From: Kalmanozyma brasiliensis GHG001 | Taxonomy: Eukaryota; Basidiomycota; Ustilaginomycetes; Ustilaginales | Direction of reading: 5' to 3' | NCBI RefSeq assembly: GCF_000497045.1 | Contig: NW_015961957.1 | Coordinates: forward strand, 1-64,000 | DNA: 64,000 nucleotides | Part shown: in pieces, positions 27,584-39,000 of the stretch | How the letters are laid out: the number at the start of each line of letters is the position of its first letter | Numbering within the stretch: position 1 is the stretch's first letter | The notes under the pieces: model-generated | Seen by the model: only the letters and a program-made list of their open reading frames with translations | The model's database searches: none | Told to the model about the DNA's origin: nothing | Translations under genes and position numbers: made by a program

Positions 27584-29068
27584 TCATGACGTTGTGGTCT
27601 CCCGTTTCTTCTTTGGACTTGTTGAAAAGCCCATTGCCAACAAGTTGTTCTTCTGCGTTGGCAGCTTCTTGCCTTTTGAAACGCTTTCCTTGATCGAGCC
27701 ATCCGGCGGGACGCCGATCTGCATCAGATCATAAAACTTGTCCCAATGCTCGTTAGGAAAGATGCCGCCGCTTGCCTGGGGATGCCCATTGAACGCATTG
27801 CCTCCGACGGCCTGCATCACCTCCTTCTTCCACTCCGGGTCCGTGTCGGCGTAGCTATTGAGCACCTCGATGATGTTGACCTCCTCGCCGCGCTTTTTGG
27901 CCACCTGGGCGATGCGGCAGCTGAAATTGACGAGGCCGGGGTTGTAGCCGTCGTTGGCGCACATGACCACTTGGAGGTTCTTGCTCTTCAGCGCGCCGGT
28001 CCAGCGAGTTGCGATGGACGGATGGACCTGGTATGCCGAGGTGATGCGGAGGAGCGCTACGCGGCCGTCTTTGGAAAATTTGGGCGGGGTGTGTGTGCAG
28101 CGCTCGGTCTCGAGCCCCACGGCATCGCGGGCCTCGTACAGCCGTAAAGCGTGCTTGTTGGTGGCGGGATCGAGGATGGTGAGCGGAGAGGTCGAGGCGA
28201 GTAGCGCAGACCAGGCGGTGATGACGTCGAAGTCGGGTGTTCGACGAGGCGCGTTGAGCAGAGCAATGGCAGAGCCGAGTCGCTTCTTTGTCCACTTTTT
28301 CACTTCTGGTACGAGATCTGGGAATGGTGGATCCCACTCGACATTGACGCTCAGGTCGCCCATTGTGCCGAGTACTGCGACGTAGTCGATTTGATCTTGT
28401 GCGAGCTGCTGCTGGGCCCCGGACCATAACGGACGGCAGAGCACCCATGTCAATAGAGAGGCGGTGGCTACAGGCTTGTGATGACACGCATTGAGCATGA
28501 GACATCCTTGCGGCCCCGGTGATCCTTCCGCTAGCCAATGGTGATCCACGACCATGGTGCGAACGGCTTCTGGATGGCCCGACTCCCAGCCATGCTCAGC
28601 ACCCGGTACGATGGGTGGGCCATTCCTGGAGCCCTGGTCGAGAACGACGATCCATTTAGCACCGTACTCTGACATCGAGTCGCGCTGTCCCTCGGCGGCA
28701 GGATTGCTGCCTTTGGTCATGAGATGGACGTCGATGCGAGATGGGTCGATGCGGAGAGCTTGGACCAGCGTGCGGCACATGATGACGCCGGAGCAGAGAC
28801 CGTCTGCATCTTTGTCCGGGACAAGGAGGACACGCTCGGACGCTGGAGAGGCTGCGAGCGCTCGAAGGAAGTCGGTTGCCTCGTGCAGCTTCGAGGGAGG
28901 TGCTGGCCATTCCGGATGATCTGAAGACAGACGGGCCACTTCAATACTGGCCGCTGTCGGCGGAGGTGATGGAGTATCAACTTTGTTCTTGGAAGAACCT
29001 GCTTTGGCGCGCTTCGGTGGGGATGTGGTGAGAGTACTCGTCAATGACGAAGCAGTTCGTTTGGACAT
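27584..29068 (-). CDS. DHH-superfamily (RecJ-like) phosphoesterase
   Basis: The 494-residue product carries the DHH catalytic signatures: LLVPDKDADGLCS at about 82-94 (motif I, D-x-D), VVLDQGSRNG at about 141-150 and VVDHHW at 173-178 (motif III). A DHHA1-like C-terminal domain is suggested by GYNPGLVNFSCRIAQ. RecJ relatives are Mn2+-dependent 5'-3' exonucleases on single-stranded DNA or RNA; nucleotide phosphodiesterases are another option. A basic patch (SPPKRAKAG) near the start could be a nuclear signal. In-frame upstream Mets at 29167 and 29302 give longer forms, and the 29167 form would begin with a mitochondrial-presequence-like segment. CDC45, a distant relative, is 4.4 kb away. Confidence 0.85.
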   Translation of the reverse strand: MSKRTASSLTSTLTTSPPKRAKAGSSKNKVDTPSPPPTAASIEVARLSSDHPEWPAPPSKLHEATDFLRALAASPASERVLLVPDKDADGLCSGVIMCRTLVQALRIDPSRIDVHLMTKGSNPAAEGQRDSMSEYGAKWIVVLDQGSRNGPPIVPGAEHGWESGHPEAVRTMVVDHHWLAEGSPGPQGCLMLNACHHKPVATASLLTWVLCRPLWSGAQQQLAQDQIDYVAVLGTMGDLSVNVEWDPPFPDLVPEVKKWTKKRLGSAIALLNAPRRTPDFDVITAWSALLASTSPLTILDPATNKHALRLYEARDAVGLETERCTHTPPKFSKDGRVALLRITSAYQVHPSIATRWTGALKSKNLQVVMCANDGYNPGLVNFSCRIAQVAKKRGEEVNIIEVLNSYADTDPEWKKEVMQAVGGNAFNGHPQASGGIFPNEHWDKFYDLMQIGVPPDGSIKESVSKGKKLPTQKNNLLAMGFSTSPKKKRETTTS

Positions 29069-29543
29069 GGTGGCGGGTCGGAGAGCGAGAATCGGTGTTT
29101 GGAGCGACTTTGCGGATGGTTTTGGAATTAGTGTGAAGACAGACCGTTGAAAGAATCGACGGGTCATGCCTTTCAAGTAGCAGGCGCGAAGCTGGTCAGC
29201 AGGATGGTGGACGATGACAGGGAGCGTTGCGGGTATGGTCAAGACATCAGTCAGAGTGGTCGTGCAGCAAGGGTCCAAGCCTGCATGCTTTGGCTGCAGC
29301 ACTTTGACCTCACGTCATTCAGCAGACGCCATGGAGCAATTTATTGAAGCTGTTAGACTCACTTTCTGACCCGCAGCATTAAGTAATACTGACTTTGCGC
29401 GCTGAAAGACTTTCGGGTGCGGAGCGTCGGCTGAGCCGGTCTCGAGTTGAAAGCCAAAGGCGGGTGTCCCAAGTGATCCGGCTAATGGCGACAAGGCTTG
29501 ATCGTCCTTCTCGCCATCATTATCATCGTCCTCACTCGTCATC
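29069..29543. promoter_or_regulatory. Divergent promoter region, DHH and ETF alpha genes
   Basis: This 475-bp stretch separates oppositely read genes. Its left part (to 29167 or 29302) may be coding if a longer DHH isoform is used. No other gene is seen. Confidence 0.4.
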
Positions 29544-30575
29544 ATGATCGCTACTTCTATGATCCCTCGCGTCGCGCTTCGCACAGCATTGCCTCTCCGC
29601 CGAGGCTTTGCCACCTCCCGTGTCGACCTCGCCAACACCCTCGTCTTCCTCGAGCACAAGAAGGGCAACTTTGCTGCTGCTACCCTTTCGGCTCTCACCG
29701 CAGCACAGAAGCTCGGCGGTGACATCGATGCGCTTGTTGTCGGTGGTGACGACGCCAGCCAGGTCGCCGACAAGGCTGCCAAGCTCCCTGGCCTCAAGAA
29801 GGTTCTCTTTGCCAAGCACGCCGACTTTGCCAACAACCTCTCCGAGCCGCTTGCACCTTTGATCAAGAAGATTGTCGAGTCCAACTCGTACACCCACGTC
29901 TGCACAGGTCACACTGCCGTTGGTCGTGACATCTTCCCTCGAGCTGCTGCTCTTCTCGACTCATCCCAAGTCTCCGACATTATCGGTCTCGAGGGTGAGG
30001 ACACCTTTGTGCGCCCCATTTACGCCGGCAACGCCATCGCTACCCTCAAGAGCTCGGACAAGGTCAAGGTCTTCACCGTCCGTGGCACTGCTTTCGACGC
30101 TGCCGCGCTGGAAGGCGGAAGCGCCACCACCGAGGAGGTCAAGCCTGATGGTGTCGAGTCGCTCACCGACTTTGTCGAGGAGAAGGTCTCCGAGTCGTCT
30201 CGCCCCGACCTTGCCACTGCTCCCCGTGTCGTCTCGGGCGGCCGTGCGCTCAAGTCGGCTGACAACTTTGTCAAGTACATTGAGCCCCTCGCTGACTCGC
30301 TCAACGCCGCCGTCGGTGCTTCGCGTGCTGCCGTCGATGCCGGTTACGCCGACAACGCGCTCCAGGTCGGTCAGACTGGTAAGATCATTGCTCCCGAGCT
30401 CTACGTCGCCGTGGGCATCTCGGGTGCTATTCAGCACTTGGCCGGCATGAAGGACAGCAAGACCATCGTTGCCATCAACAAGGACGCCGATGCTCCTATC
30501 TTCCAGGTCGCTGATCTTGGACTGGTGGCCGACCTCTACGAGGCTGTCCCTGAGATGCTCGAGAAGATCAAGTAG
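29544..30575 (+). CDS. ETFA: Electron transfer flavoprotein alpha subunit, mitochondrial
   Basis: The 343-residue protein has a mitochondrial presequence (about 1-25, [19 protein letters not shown]). A Rossmann-like domain I with [19 protein letters not shown] follows, then the FAD-binding domain II, seen as [20 protein letters not shown] and [19 protein letters not shown]. With the beta subunit it carries electrons from acyl-CoA and other matrix dehydrogenases to ETF-ubiquinone oxidoreductase. Length is normal for the family (about 330-350). Codon use is strongly biased to C-ending codons, in keeping with high expression. Confidence 0.96.
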   Translation: MIATSMIPRVALRTALPLRRGFATSRVDLANTLVFLEHKKGNFAAATLSALTAAQKLGGDIDALVVGGDDASQVADKAAKLPGLKKVLFAKHADFANNLSEPLAPLIKKIVESNSYTHVCTGHTAVGRDIFPRAAALLDSSQVSDIIGLEGEDTFVRPIYAGNAIATLKSSDKVKVFTVRGTAFDAAALEGGSATTEEVKPDGVESLTDFVEEKVSESSRPDLATAPRVVSGGRALKSADNFVKYIEPLADSLNAAVGASRAAVDAGYADNALQVGQTGKIIAPELYVAVGISGAIQHLAGMKDSKTIVAINKDADAPIFQVADLGLVADLYEAVPEMLEKIK

Positions 30576-30946
30576 ACTCGTAGCAGTCTCATCGCCAGTC
30601 TGTTGAATCTATCGTACAATGTGTCATCAGCTGCGTTCATGTTTGTGCTACATTGAGTATGCGTATCGAGACGCAAGCTGTCTTTGAGCTGCCTGCGCTC
30701 TCGGCCTTGATCTGAGTGGATAAAACTCACAACGCTCGTCCGCTCAGTTGGCAGCGCGAGACGATTTTCGCGTAACGCGAACTGATCCTAAAAGTGTCAC
30801 AAACGCACGGATGCCGTTGAGAAGAACAACACTTTTTGCAACACCTCGTGCGTCCATCGTCCCTCTTGCGTCCATCTCTCAATCCATCCCTCGTCAAACA
30901 TACACAGCGCCATGGCCAGCTAGCGACAACAGCCGATCTCAACAGT
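30576..30946. other. Intergenic, 3' of ETF alpha and promoter of APC4
   Basis: The genes are in tandem. A tRNA-like D-arm phrase near 30745 does not fold into a tRNA. Nothing else is recognised. Confidence 0.5.
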
Positions 30947-33718
30947 ATGCCTATTCCCTTGAGAGACGGCTCCGTCGTCGGCGATGGCAGTCAAATTGGC
31001 ATGTTTCCCGTGCTCGCCGATCAACGCCTCGATAAGCCTGCCACGCTTCTTCGCACTTCCACCAACCCGCGCATGGATCTCGTTCTGCTCATCGTGCAAG
31101 ATGCTGCCGCTCCATCGAGTGCTGCAGCCACTGCGCCTCCAGGCATGTCAGCAGCCCAGTTCGCTCTTGTCCAACGAATGCTCGCCGCTCGTCAACGGGG
31201 CGCACAGGCTAACAACAACCGAGGCGTACCCGATCCTAAGCGTGGGCCTCAGATCCATCTCGTTCTCTGGCGTATGGGCGATGACAGTAGCGTTGCATGG
31301 TCCGTTGTTCTTGACTTTGACAAGCTCATGGATCCAGCCCTGAATGCGCCGGGAGCATCGCAGCAAGAGTACGAGGATGTAAACCTCCACGACGTTGCTT
31401 GGAGCCCCCAAGGCGATCGTGTTGCCGTTTTGGCAAGCGTGAGCAGATCAGCAGTCGCATCTACATCCTCTTCAAGCGCTCGGACCAAGACATTCCTCCG
31501 GACATACTCGGTCCAGGACGGTCGCCTCCTCTCCACGGTTGCCGTCAGCTCCGCAGGCGATGCCAAAGCTTTCGAGGAGTCAATGACAGTCCGATGGTAC
31601 GACATCGACTTTGGTCTAGCAAACGACGCCATCGGTAGCAGCAGCGAATCTCTTCTCATCAAGTTGTCGCCGCTTCCCACGCTACCTGCCGCTGATACCT
31701 TTGCATCTGCAGGAGGCACTGGTAGTCTCATGCCGCATCAGCTCAGGATGATGCAGATGAGCGGCCAAAAGCCCACACCGAGCTTTCAATTTCCATCGCA
31801 TCTTGCGTTGCAGGGCCGAGGTCCCCTCGCGAAAGTCCCGCACTTGGCGAAGACGGCCACGGAGCTGCGGCTCTTGGAAGGTGGGGATGCAGCGATCGCG
31901 CTCGATCCGGACAGTGCGCTGCCATTGGCGCCAGAGACTATCGTCCTAGTCGGTCGGCCACAAAGTGCCCAAGTTGATCTCGTACTGGACGGTCAGAGCA
32001 ACATTGGCTCGTTGAAGATTCCCCAAGATGCTCATCGACTTGATTCAGCCATGGAGCGATTCTGCACTCTCTCCCTCTCACACGACATGCAACGAGTCTT
32101 CTCGACCTTCACAGCAGGCAACATGGCCACTTCAGTTCATCAATTACGACTGCCGTTGCCGTTCAACACCCGATATGGACCGCTTGACTCGCGTCGCAAA
32201 GTGGCCGCTATCAGCCGCACAAGCCATCTATTACGCTTCTATCTCGGCTACGCACTCGATGCCGCCTCGGCCTCGCAGCAGGTCTATCAGCACGAGCTCC
32301 TGCAAAAAGTCACCACCGAATGGACTAAGAACATCGACGATCTCAGCCTCAAATTCGGCGGCGACATGAGGTACGAGTTGATCAATGTCCTCCTCACCGG
32401 TCGCGCCGGTCCAGCTGCCGAACAGTTCCTTCTCGGAAACCTGACCGAAGGCGTGCTTACCCGGCTGGAGAAGCAGTCGCATACGGCCACGTATGCGCTC
32501 AAGAGGCTCATATCCGACAGCCTCAGGCCGGCGCTGGAGCGGTGCATCGTCTGCATGACCGGTCTTTTGGGTCAGGTGCGGTTCTTGGGCGAGAGCGACG
32601 GCAAGTTGCGAGCTGCACTCAGGATTTTGCATGCTGCCCTGGACTCGACGTTGAGCCTGGCGAAAGAGGTCGACCTGGAAGCGCTGTTTTCGCAGGAGTT
32701 TTATAGATGGTGCAGGACCGAGAGGGAGAGGCAGGAGAGGATCAAGCAAGACCAGGACGAGCCCAGACTGCCCATTACGTACGATGTTCATTACGTGGCA
32801 AGCTACATCGACAGAGGATTCAAAAACGAGCAGATCCACGCGAGGATGGGCAACGACCTTCCGGCCGAAGCGGTGGGTGGAATCCTAGCTGACAAGGCAA
32901 AGCAAGCATCACTGCAGGGAATATTGGAACGGGCGAGGACGTTCCTTGCTGCTCCAGGCGAGGGCAGAGCCAAGAACCAGTTGCATGAAGAGGTGGCGGA
33001 ACGGCCACACAAGGCGCCACTGGCAATCGTGCCCACGCTCACCAGAGCGGTGAAGATGCTCGGCGACTGTTTAACGCAGCTTCTCGATGCAAGGCTGGAG
33101 GACGCTGTGGTTGAACAAACAAGCTCGCGCGAGTTCGCAAGTTCAGGCTGGAAATTGGCTCAAGAGCCAGCTCCGGCATTATCATCATCGTCGTCCTCGG
33201 ATCTTCAAGAGCGTACAAAGCGCACATGTACAGCGTCTGCAATGTCCGCAAATACTCTGTTCTCGGCGTATATTCTTCGATCGCATTCCGAGGATCCGAC
33301 GTCAGCCTCTAGCAAGGCCTCCAGCGTCCTTGCTATTCGTCAAAGCACCTCATCCGATTCGAACGAGGCCGCCTTCGTACACTTCTGCATCACGACCACG
33401 GACACCGTCGCGATCGTCGACCTCGGCTTTTATGGCGACGTAGAGCTGCTCATTCTCGCCACGCTGCGCTCTACGTCAGCCGGTGTCTTGCTCGCTTTCA
33501 ACATTGCCGATCTCCCCTTCTCAAGCGGCGGTGGTGGATTTGTCGAGGTTACACCGACTCGCGCGACAGAGTTTGAACCGGACTTCAAGCCCGCCAGACT
33601 CGCGGTCAACACCAACAAGCAGACAGTGGCCGTGATCGAAGAGGACGGGAAGCGGATCGTATACCTGGACATCTCGGTGGTTGAAATGCGCGACGTGGCG
33701 ATGCAGGAGATGTGGTGA
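30947..33718 (+). CDS. APC4: Anaphase-promoting complex subunit 4
   Basis: The 923-residue product, counted from the Met at 30947, fits the APC4 plan. The N-terminal WD40-like part opens with the family's NPRMDLVLL phrase and HDVAWSPQGDRVAVL. A long helical domain follows, beginning near residue 420 and including MRYELINVLLTGRAGPAAEQ and SLRPALERCIVCMTGL. APC4 is a scaffold of the APC/C ubiquitin ligase that drives mitotic exit. An earlier in-frame Met at 30836 would add 37 residues without family resemblance. The C-terminal beta-rich part is divergent and contains low-complexity Ser stretches. Confidence 0.85.
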   Translation: MPIPLRDGSVVGDGSQIGMFPVLADQRLDKPATLLRTSTNPRMDLVLLIVQDAAAPSSAAATAPPGMSAAQFALVQRMLAARQRGAQANNNRGVPDPKRGPQIHLVLWRMGDDSSVAWSVVLDFDKLMDPALNAPGASQQEYEDVNLHDVAWSPQGDRVAVLASVSRSAVASTSSSSARTKTFLRTYSVQDGRLLSTVAVSSAGDAKAFEESMTVRWYDIDFGLANDAIGSSSESLLIKLSPLPTLPAADTFASAGGTGSLMPHQLRMMQMSGQKPTPSFQFPSHLALQGRGPLAKVPHLAKTATELRLLEGGDAAIALDPDSALPLAPETIVLVGRPQSAQVDLVLDGQSNIGSLKIPQDAHRLDSAMERFCTLSLSHDMQRVFSTFTAGNMATSVHQLRLPLPFNTRYGPLDSRRKVAAISRTSHLLRFYLGYALDAASASQQVYQHELLQKVTTEWTKNIDDLSLKFGGDMRYELINVLLTGRAGPAAEQFLLGNLTEGVLTRLEKQSHTATYALKRLISDSLRPALERCIVCMTGLLGQVRFLGESDGKLRAALRILHAALDSTLSLAKEVDLEALFSQEFYRWCRTERERQERIKQDQDEPRLPITYDVHYVASYIDRGFKNEQIHARMGNDLPAEAVGGILADKAKQASLQGILERARTFLAAPGEGRAKNQLHEEVAERPHKAPLAIVPTLTRAVKMLGDCLTQLLDARLEDAVVEQTSSREFASSGWKLAQEPAPALSSSSSSDLQERTKRTCTASAMSANTLFSAYILRSHSEDPTSASSKASSVLAIRQSTSSDSNEAAFVHFCITTTDTVAIVDLGFYGDVELLILATLRSTSAGVLLAFNIADLPFSSGGGGFVEVTPTRATEFEPDFKPARLAVNTNKQTVAVIEEDGKRIVYLDISVVEMRDVAMQEMW

Positions 33719-36023
33719 ATGTCAGCTGTCGCTATGCCAATTGTCCTGCGCTTGTGATCATCTGTGTGCATCTGAGCCAGGTTTGGGTGTGAGACATGTA
33801 GCCAAGTGAGACCTCTCCCTGCCTTCACCGGTTATGCTGTAGCTTGCGTCCGATCGTAGGACGGGTCAGCTCGTGCTGAACCATCGCTGTGTGGCCCCTT
33901 TGAGACGCCTGCCTCTTGCAGCCCACGAAACTTCGTCAATAACGAGCACCAGGGTTCCAACGAGAGTCAGCACCATCAGCTCCGCCGAAAGCTGTCCACC
34001 TGTTGCATACGCAGACGTATGCAACAGCTGCGTATGCAACAGGTGAAGGTGTCAAAGCTGTCGGTGATCCTAACGACGCTGACGAAGACTCCCCGTCTCC
34101 GCAGATCGCCTCGCAGAGTGCTCGTCGCTTCCCGCCCCTGGCCGTCTTGCCTACCGTCCTTCGTCGCCATGATGATACGCGAAGCATTCTTGGTCCACCG
34201 TCAAGGATGAACACGTCGTCGTCGACTGCGTGAATCGCGATTTACATTCACAGTGCAGTTTTGTAGTATACTTGTCTCTGACAAATTGGCGTCCATACAA
34301 GCAACATGTCTCTATCGGAAGCAGACTGTGTCGATCAAGAACTGTTGAAGTTCAAATCCAGCTCTGCAACTTGTGTTCGGACACCTTTTGCTTGAGTCTA
34401 AAACTCAACAAGAACACGACGGTCTGAGACACCGAATGACCGTGCTTTCACGACTTTCCGGCCGTTGATTTATTTGTTGATACATCTTTGATCACGGGAA
34501 TTATAACCTTGCAAAAGTCGAGAAACAAGGTGCGATGCTCTGCTGGGCACGCGGAGGACAAAAAGCGGGTTAGAGTCAAAGATCTCGAGCATTTTTCGAA
34601 CAAATATGTTTCGAATCGTGTCATTTCGAAGAACGACTGGCAATTGTTGTGTGACAAGTCAGAGACTCCACCGCAATATATGCCAAATTACCTATTGACA
34701 GTCTGAGAAAATATTTGTCGTCAGATTGGCGATCGGGTCACTGGACAAGATCAGATCGTCGAACGTCTGACCAAAACGAGCACGAGAAGACCCCTCTCTC
34801 CAAAAAGAGTTTGGCGTTGTTGAGTTTTCCAACTCGGGCAAAAGTCTGGGTCACTTAAGTTAACTTATTTGAAACAGGCTTCTGGCGTTTTCAGCGTGTA
34901 TGATGGTCACTGCACAACCATCAGCATTCCTCATATCTGTGACCGACTTGCCGTCCATCAAAGTCTCACGACCCCCTGACCCGGTGGACGGTAAGGGACC
35001 CAAATGAGACTATAATACTATGGTGAGGTGACAGCGACCACCAACGACGGCGCCGACTTGCCAACCAGTGAGGCTTGTGTGAGGGAGGATATCGCAGTGC
35101 TTCGACGCGGCGGACGAACAACGGCTGCAACAAGACCGCAGGGTTCTCGTGTCGGTGCCCGAAGGCAGCTTTCCAGCCGCGTCGGAAGGGGCTCAAGCTC
35201 AGAACGGATGGGCTTGAAGAGGCAAGCTCGGGCCCGATCACAGTATGAAGAGTAAGAATGTCTGTGGACCAGATGGATCTGCATGATGTCCATGTCGAAG
35301 CTAAGAGGTGGGTTGAGAGAAGCTATGATCGAGATGACCTGGGCTCACATATCAATGGAACAGTTCTGAAAGAGGCATGCTCAGCAAACCGCACCTGTGC
35401 ACGCAGTTGAGACGCGTCAGCAAAGCTCAGACCAAGAGACGACATGCATTGGCGTTGTAAGTAGCAGCGGATAGCGTCGGACGATGCGTCTTGAGCATTG
35501 ACGAGTGGACACAAAGCGAGGTGTCGATCATGATGCGCAGATGAACGGCCGTCAGATAAGATATCGCCGACGATCCCTGTGACCTTTCACACGAGCGTGA
35601 GAGGGAGGATCCTAAGAAGGGTCCTTGCAAGATTTTCCTAACCACCAACTCAGCCTTCCGCTTCCCTTTTGTCCTCTACTTGTTGCGTGTGAGAAGGCTG
35701 CTTCTGTGATTGCCCTGAAATAATCTGAATTTGAAATCTGGGCTTTCTTCGCTGCATCTGGGCGTTGCCGCCGTCCGTCGTCTTGGGAAGGTGTGTGGAG
35801 GCCATCGATCGACTCATTCGCAGCTGGAGCGCATACTGACCAAATCTCCCCGCACGCAGCCTAGTGTCTCACCACCACCTCACTGCCGGCGAAGGCATCT
35901 CCGACCATTCTCAAGACACAGATTGCTCCGTCTGATATACCCATCCATACCCCCTGCACGGCGAACCACTATACAACATCAACGCCAACCAGATCCGCAG
36001 TAAGGCGGCCGCAACTCATCAAG
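33719..36023. other. Gene-poor 2.3 kb stretch with a long hairpin
   Basis: The stretch lies between two plus-strand genes. Only small frames occur, one of 72 codons at 34488-34706 in an AT-richer part, without recognisable domains. An 18-bp-arm hairpin lies at 33997-34045. The segment 34230-35030 is AT-richer than the neighbouring genes and could hold mobile-element relics. The right end is promoter and leader of the DUF3712-like gene. Confidence 0.5.
33997..34045. repeat. Inverted repeat with two alternative hairpins
   Basis: An 18-bp arm, CACCTGTTGCATACGCAG (33997-34014), is perfectly complementary to 34028-34045. The spacer contains a second copy of the inner part, so the left arm can also pair with the near copy (CTGTTGCATACG with CGTATGCAACAG, 4-nt loop). 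The two hairpins are mutually exclusive. Confidence 0.85.
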
Positions 36024-39000
36024 ATGCCATCCGTCTTCAAAAGCATACGCAAGACCTTCACCAAGTCGTCCGAGAGCAAAGCATCCAAACGCAAGAGCTC
36101 CACGCTAACCGCGGCGCCGGCGCCACTTCATACGGCGGAAACCACGAAAACCACGCAGATCCTCGAATCTCCTCTCACCACGGATGCATCCAGTAGTGTC
36201 CAAGGATCTGCATCAACGTCCGCATCCACCGCATCTACCTTTGGAACCATCGACAGTCGCGTACATTCGAATTCTACCGATTCGAGCGGCGGAAGAAGGA
36301 GGACGTTTCCTCTCGACATCGCCAAGCAGGCTGTCGATCAAATCGTCTCAAGATCGGTCATCTCCGTCGACTCGATCAAGGTCAGTGATTTAGCTTCTGA
36401 TGGCTTTCTCCTCAGTCTGCACATTCGAATCGGCAAGACAGGCCCGACAAAAGCGAAGATCACCTTCCCCGACGGCCTTGGCCTCTACCTCAGCCCTACA
36501 GATACGAAAAGAGTCGGGATCGTCAGCTTGCCTCCGATCAAGATCAGGAATGCGACCAGGACCAGTGGTCTGACCGTAGAAGGCCGGCTTACGGCTCCCG
36601 CGACAGGTACTTCGTCTTCATCAGGGGGGCTCGACGCCCTCTTCCGCGCTCTTTTGACTGCGAATAGCTCCACCACCTTGAAGGTTGCCTCGTCCACCAC
36701 CGAAGTGAAAGCGTACGGCATGTCCTTCAAACGGATCCACCTCGAGAAACAAATCATCCTTCAGGGATTGAACCATCTCGACGGTCTCCTTTCCTTCGGT
36801 CCTGCATCCACGACGTCTTCCTCCAACAACCTTCACCGCAGACCTGTCCAAGGCTTTGAAATTGTCGACGGTCACCCAACGTCTGGCATCTCGTTCAAAG
36901 CAGAGGTGCAGCTCAACAATCCGGCAGAAATCACAGCAAAACTCGGCGACATTCGTCTGAAGCTGCAGACCGATATGGACGAACTCAAAGCCAAAGAATC
37001 CGACCAGAACGGCTTCATTGGAGAGGTTGTTTTGCCCAATCTCTCTCTGAAACCTGGCTCCGCCACCATCGCCATCCAGGGAAACGTGCTAGTCGCACCT
37101 GAAGGCGATCCTGCGCGCATCGGCGGCGTCACGTTGATTCGATATCTTCTCGAGAATCGCTCCATCTCGATCAACGTGGTGGGCTCGGAGTCGTCTTCCG
37201 ATATCCCGTGGATTGCCGCGCTTTTTTCGAACGTCCGCATTTCGGCGATGCTACCAGCTCTCGGACTCAGTTCCAAGCTACTCGACGGCGCATCTCTGGT
37301 TCCCCCTGACGAGCTTGACGCGTTGCCTGCTCAATCTCAACAGCTTTATGCCCGCGCCACGCTTCGCAATCAACTGGGTCCGCCGCTTCACATCAGCTCA
37401 CTCAAAGTCAAAGCGTATCAAGACTTCGAGCCTGATACAACAGGGTCGACATCTGACCCCGCAATTCGTGACTCGATTTGCCTCGGAGACATTGTAACTC
37501 CTTCTGACTGGCCCACGCTGACGCTTGCTTCAGACAATCCCGTTCATGCCAGTCTTCCCTTCACTCTTTCGGCCGGAGGAGCCTCGTACGTGCGTATCCT
37601 CCAGAACGAGGCCAAGAGGAAAGGTATCGAGCTGAATCAGAATCTGGAAGCAGCACTGGCGCTCATGCCAAAGGGCAAGATGGGACAAGACAAACCTACA
37701 GCTCGAGCTCCGCCGCCACAGAAACGCGACAAGGATGCACCACAGGAAGCGCTCGATCTGCCCAACCTCGTCGCTAGTGCTCTCTCCTCACTCAAAGTAT
37801 CGGCCCATGTCATCGCCGACGTGTCGATCGGCGACTATCGAATCCCTGGCGAGATCAACTTTGTCCAGCATCAGCTGCCCATCGCCATCACGGTCAAGAC
37901 AGCGCGTAGCATTCTGCCGACCGTTGGCGCTCCGCTCGTCGATGTCCTGATCGATCAGGCTCAGGTGTCCATCACCAAGTTGAAGATTCTTGATATGGAC
38001 GAGAAAGGACTCAACGTCGAAGCCGACCTCGGCTTGGTTGACTTTGGACCTCTGGACGTCGAGATCCACCTGGTGCAAGGTCTAAACATCACCACACCTG
38101 CCTTGGGGTCTGAAGCCGAGTCGGAAGTGATCGCACGCATTGTCTTTGCGGAACCTCTGCGTGGAGTTGCAGGAAGCGACGAGCTGATCAAGACTCATCT
38201 GCGCATCCTCCCAGCGGCAGGCCCAAAGAGCGTGACCAACTTTGCAGCCTTCGTCTCTGAGCTCATTCGCGGTGACGAGCTCCCGATTCGGCTGTCGTCC
38301 GACGCTTGCCGAGTTGTAGCGGGTGGAGCTGATTTTCCAGCTGTCTTGACCAAGTTTGTCACCTTGCCAGGCCTCGGCGGTCTGCAGGGGCTGACACTCG
38401 ATGAGTTCGACATCTTTGACGAGGTCGCAGCTCCAACGGGTCCCGGACGAGGTAGAGCACTGAGCTCTGCCTCCGCGTCCAGCGCCGGCTCTATTCCTCT
38501 CGGCCTCAAGGAGAAAGCGTTCAAGATCAGGGCTAGGGTCCGAGTCCCGCACAAGGGCTCCGTCGCGGTCGCTCTGGCCAAGATCGAAGCCGGTGTCGAG
38601 TTTGAAGGAGTGCAGATCGGCATCATCACTGCTGAGGATATCGTCTTCACTCTGACCGCGACTGACGTCGAGTTCGATGCCAATGGCTACATTTTCATTG
38701 GCAGCGAGTCTCTGAAGGAGCACCAACCCATTGCACAGTACAGGCAAGCCGCTCTGGACGCGTTCGGCCGACTCGCCACCACCCTCTTGTCTGGCACGCC
38801 CGCCGACCTCACCATCTTGGGCTATCGAGCATTTGCAATGGGAGAGATGCAGCACATCTCTTCAAGCCGGACTCAGGTGCCGGCGCATCTCCGAAGCAAA
38901 GTGTCATCGACTTCGATGCAGAAGACGCTTTCCGCCTCGGCCCCTTCCAGAACGTCCAGGACGGCTTCTGTCAGCACGTCGGGAAGCGTGACGTTCGCAC

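Noticed and set aside
30740..30800. tRNA-like phrase GCTCAGTTGGCAGCGC
   Set aside because: It recalls a tRNA D-arm, but there is no matching anticodon stem, no T-arm GGTTCRA and no acceptor stem pairing.
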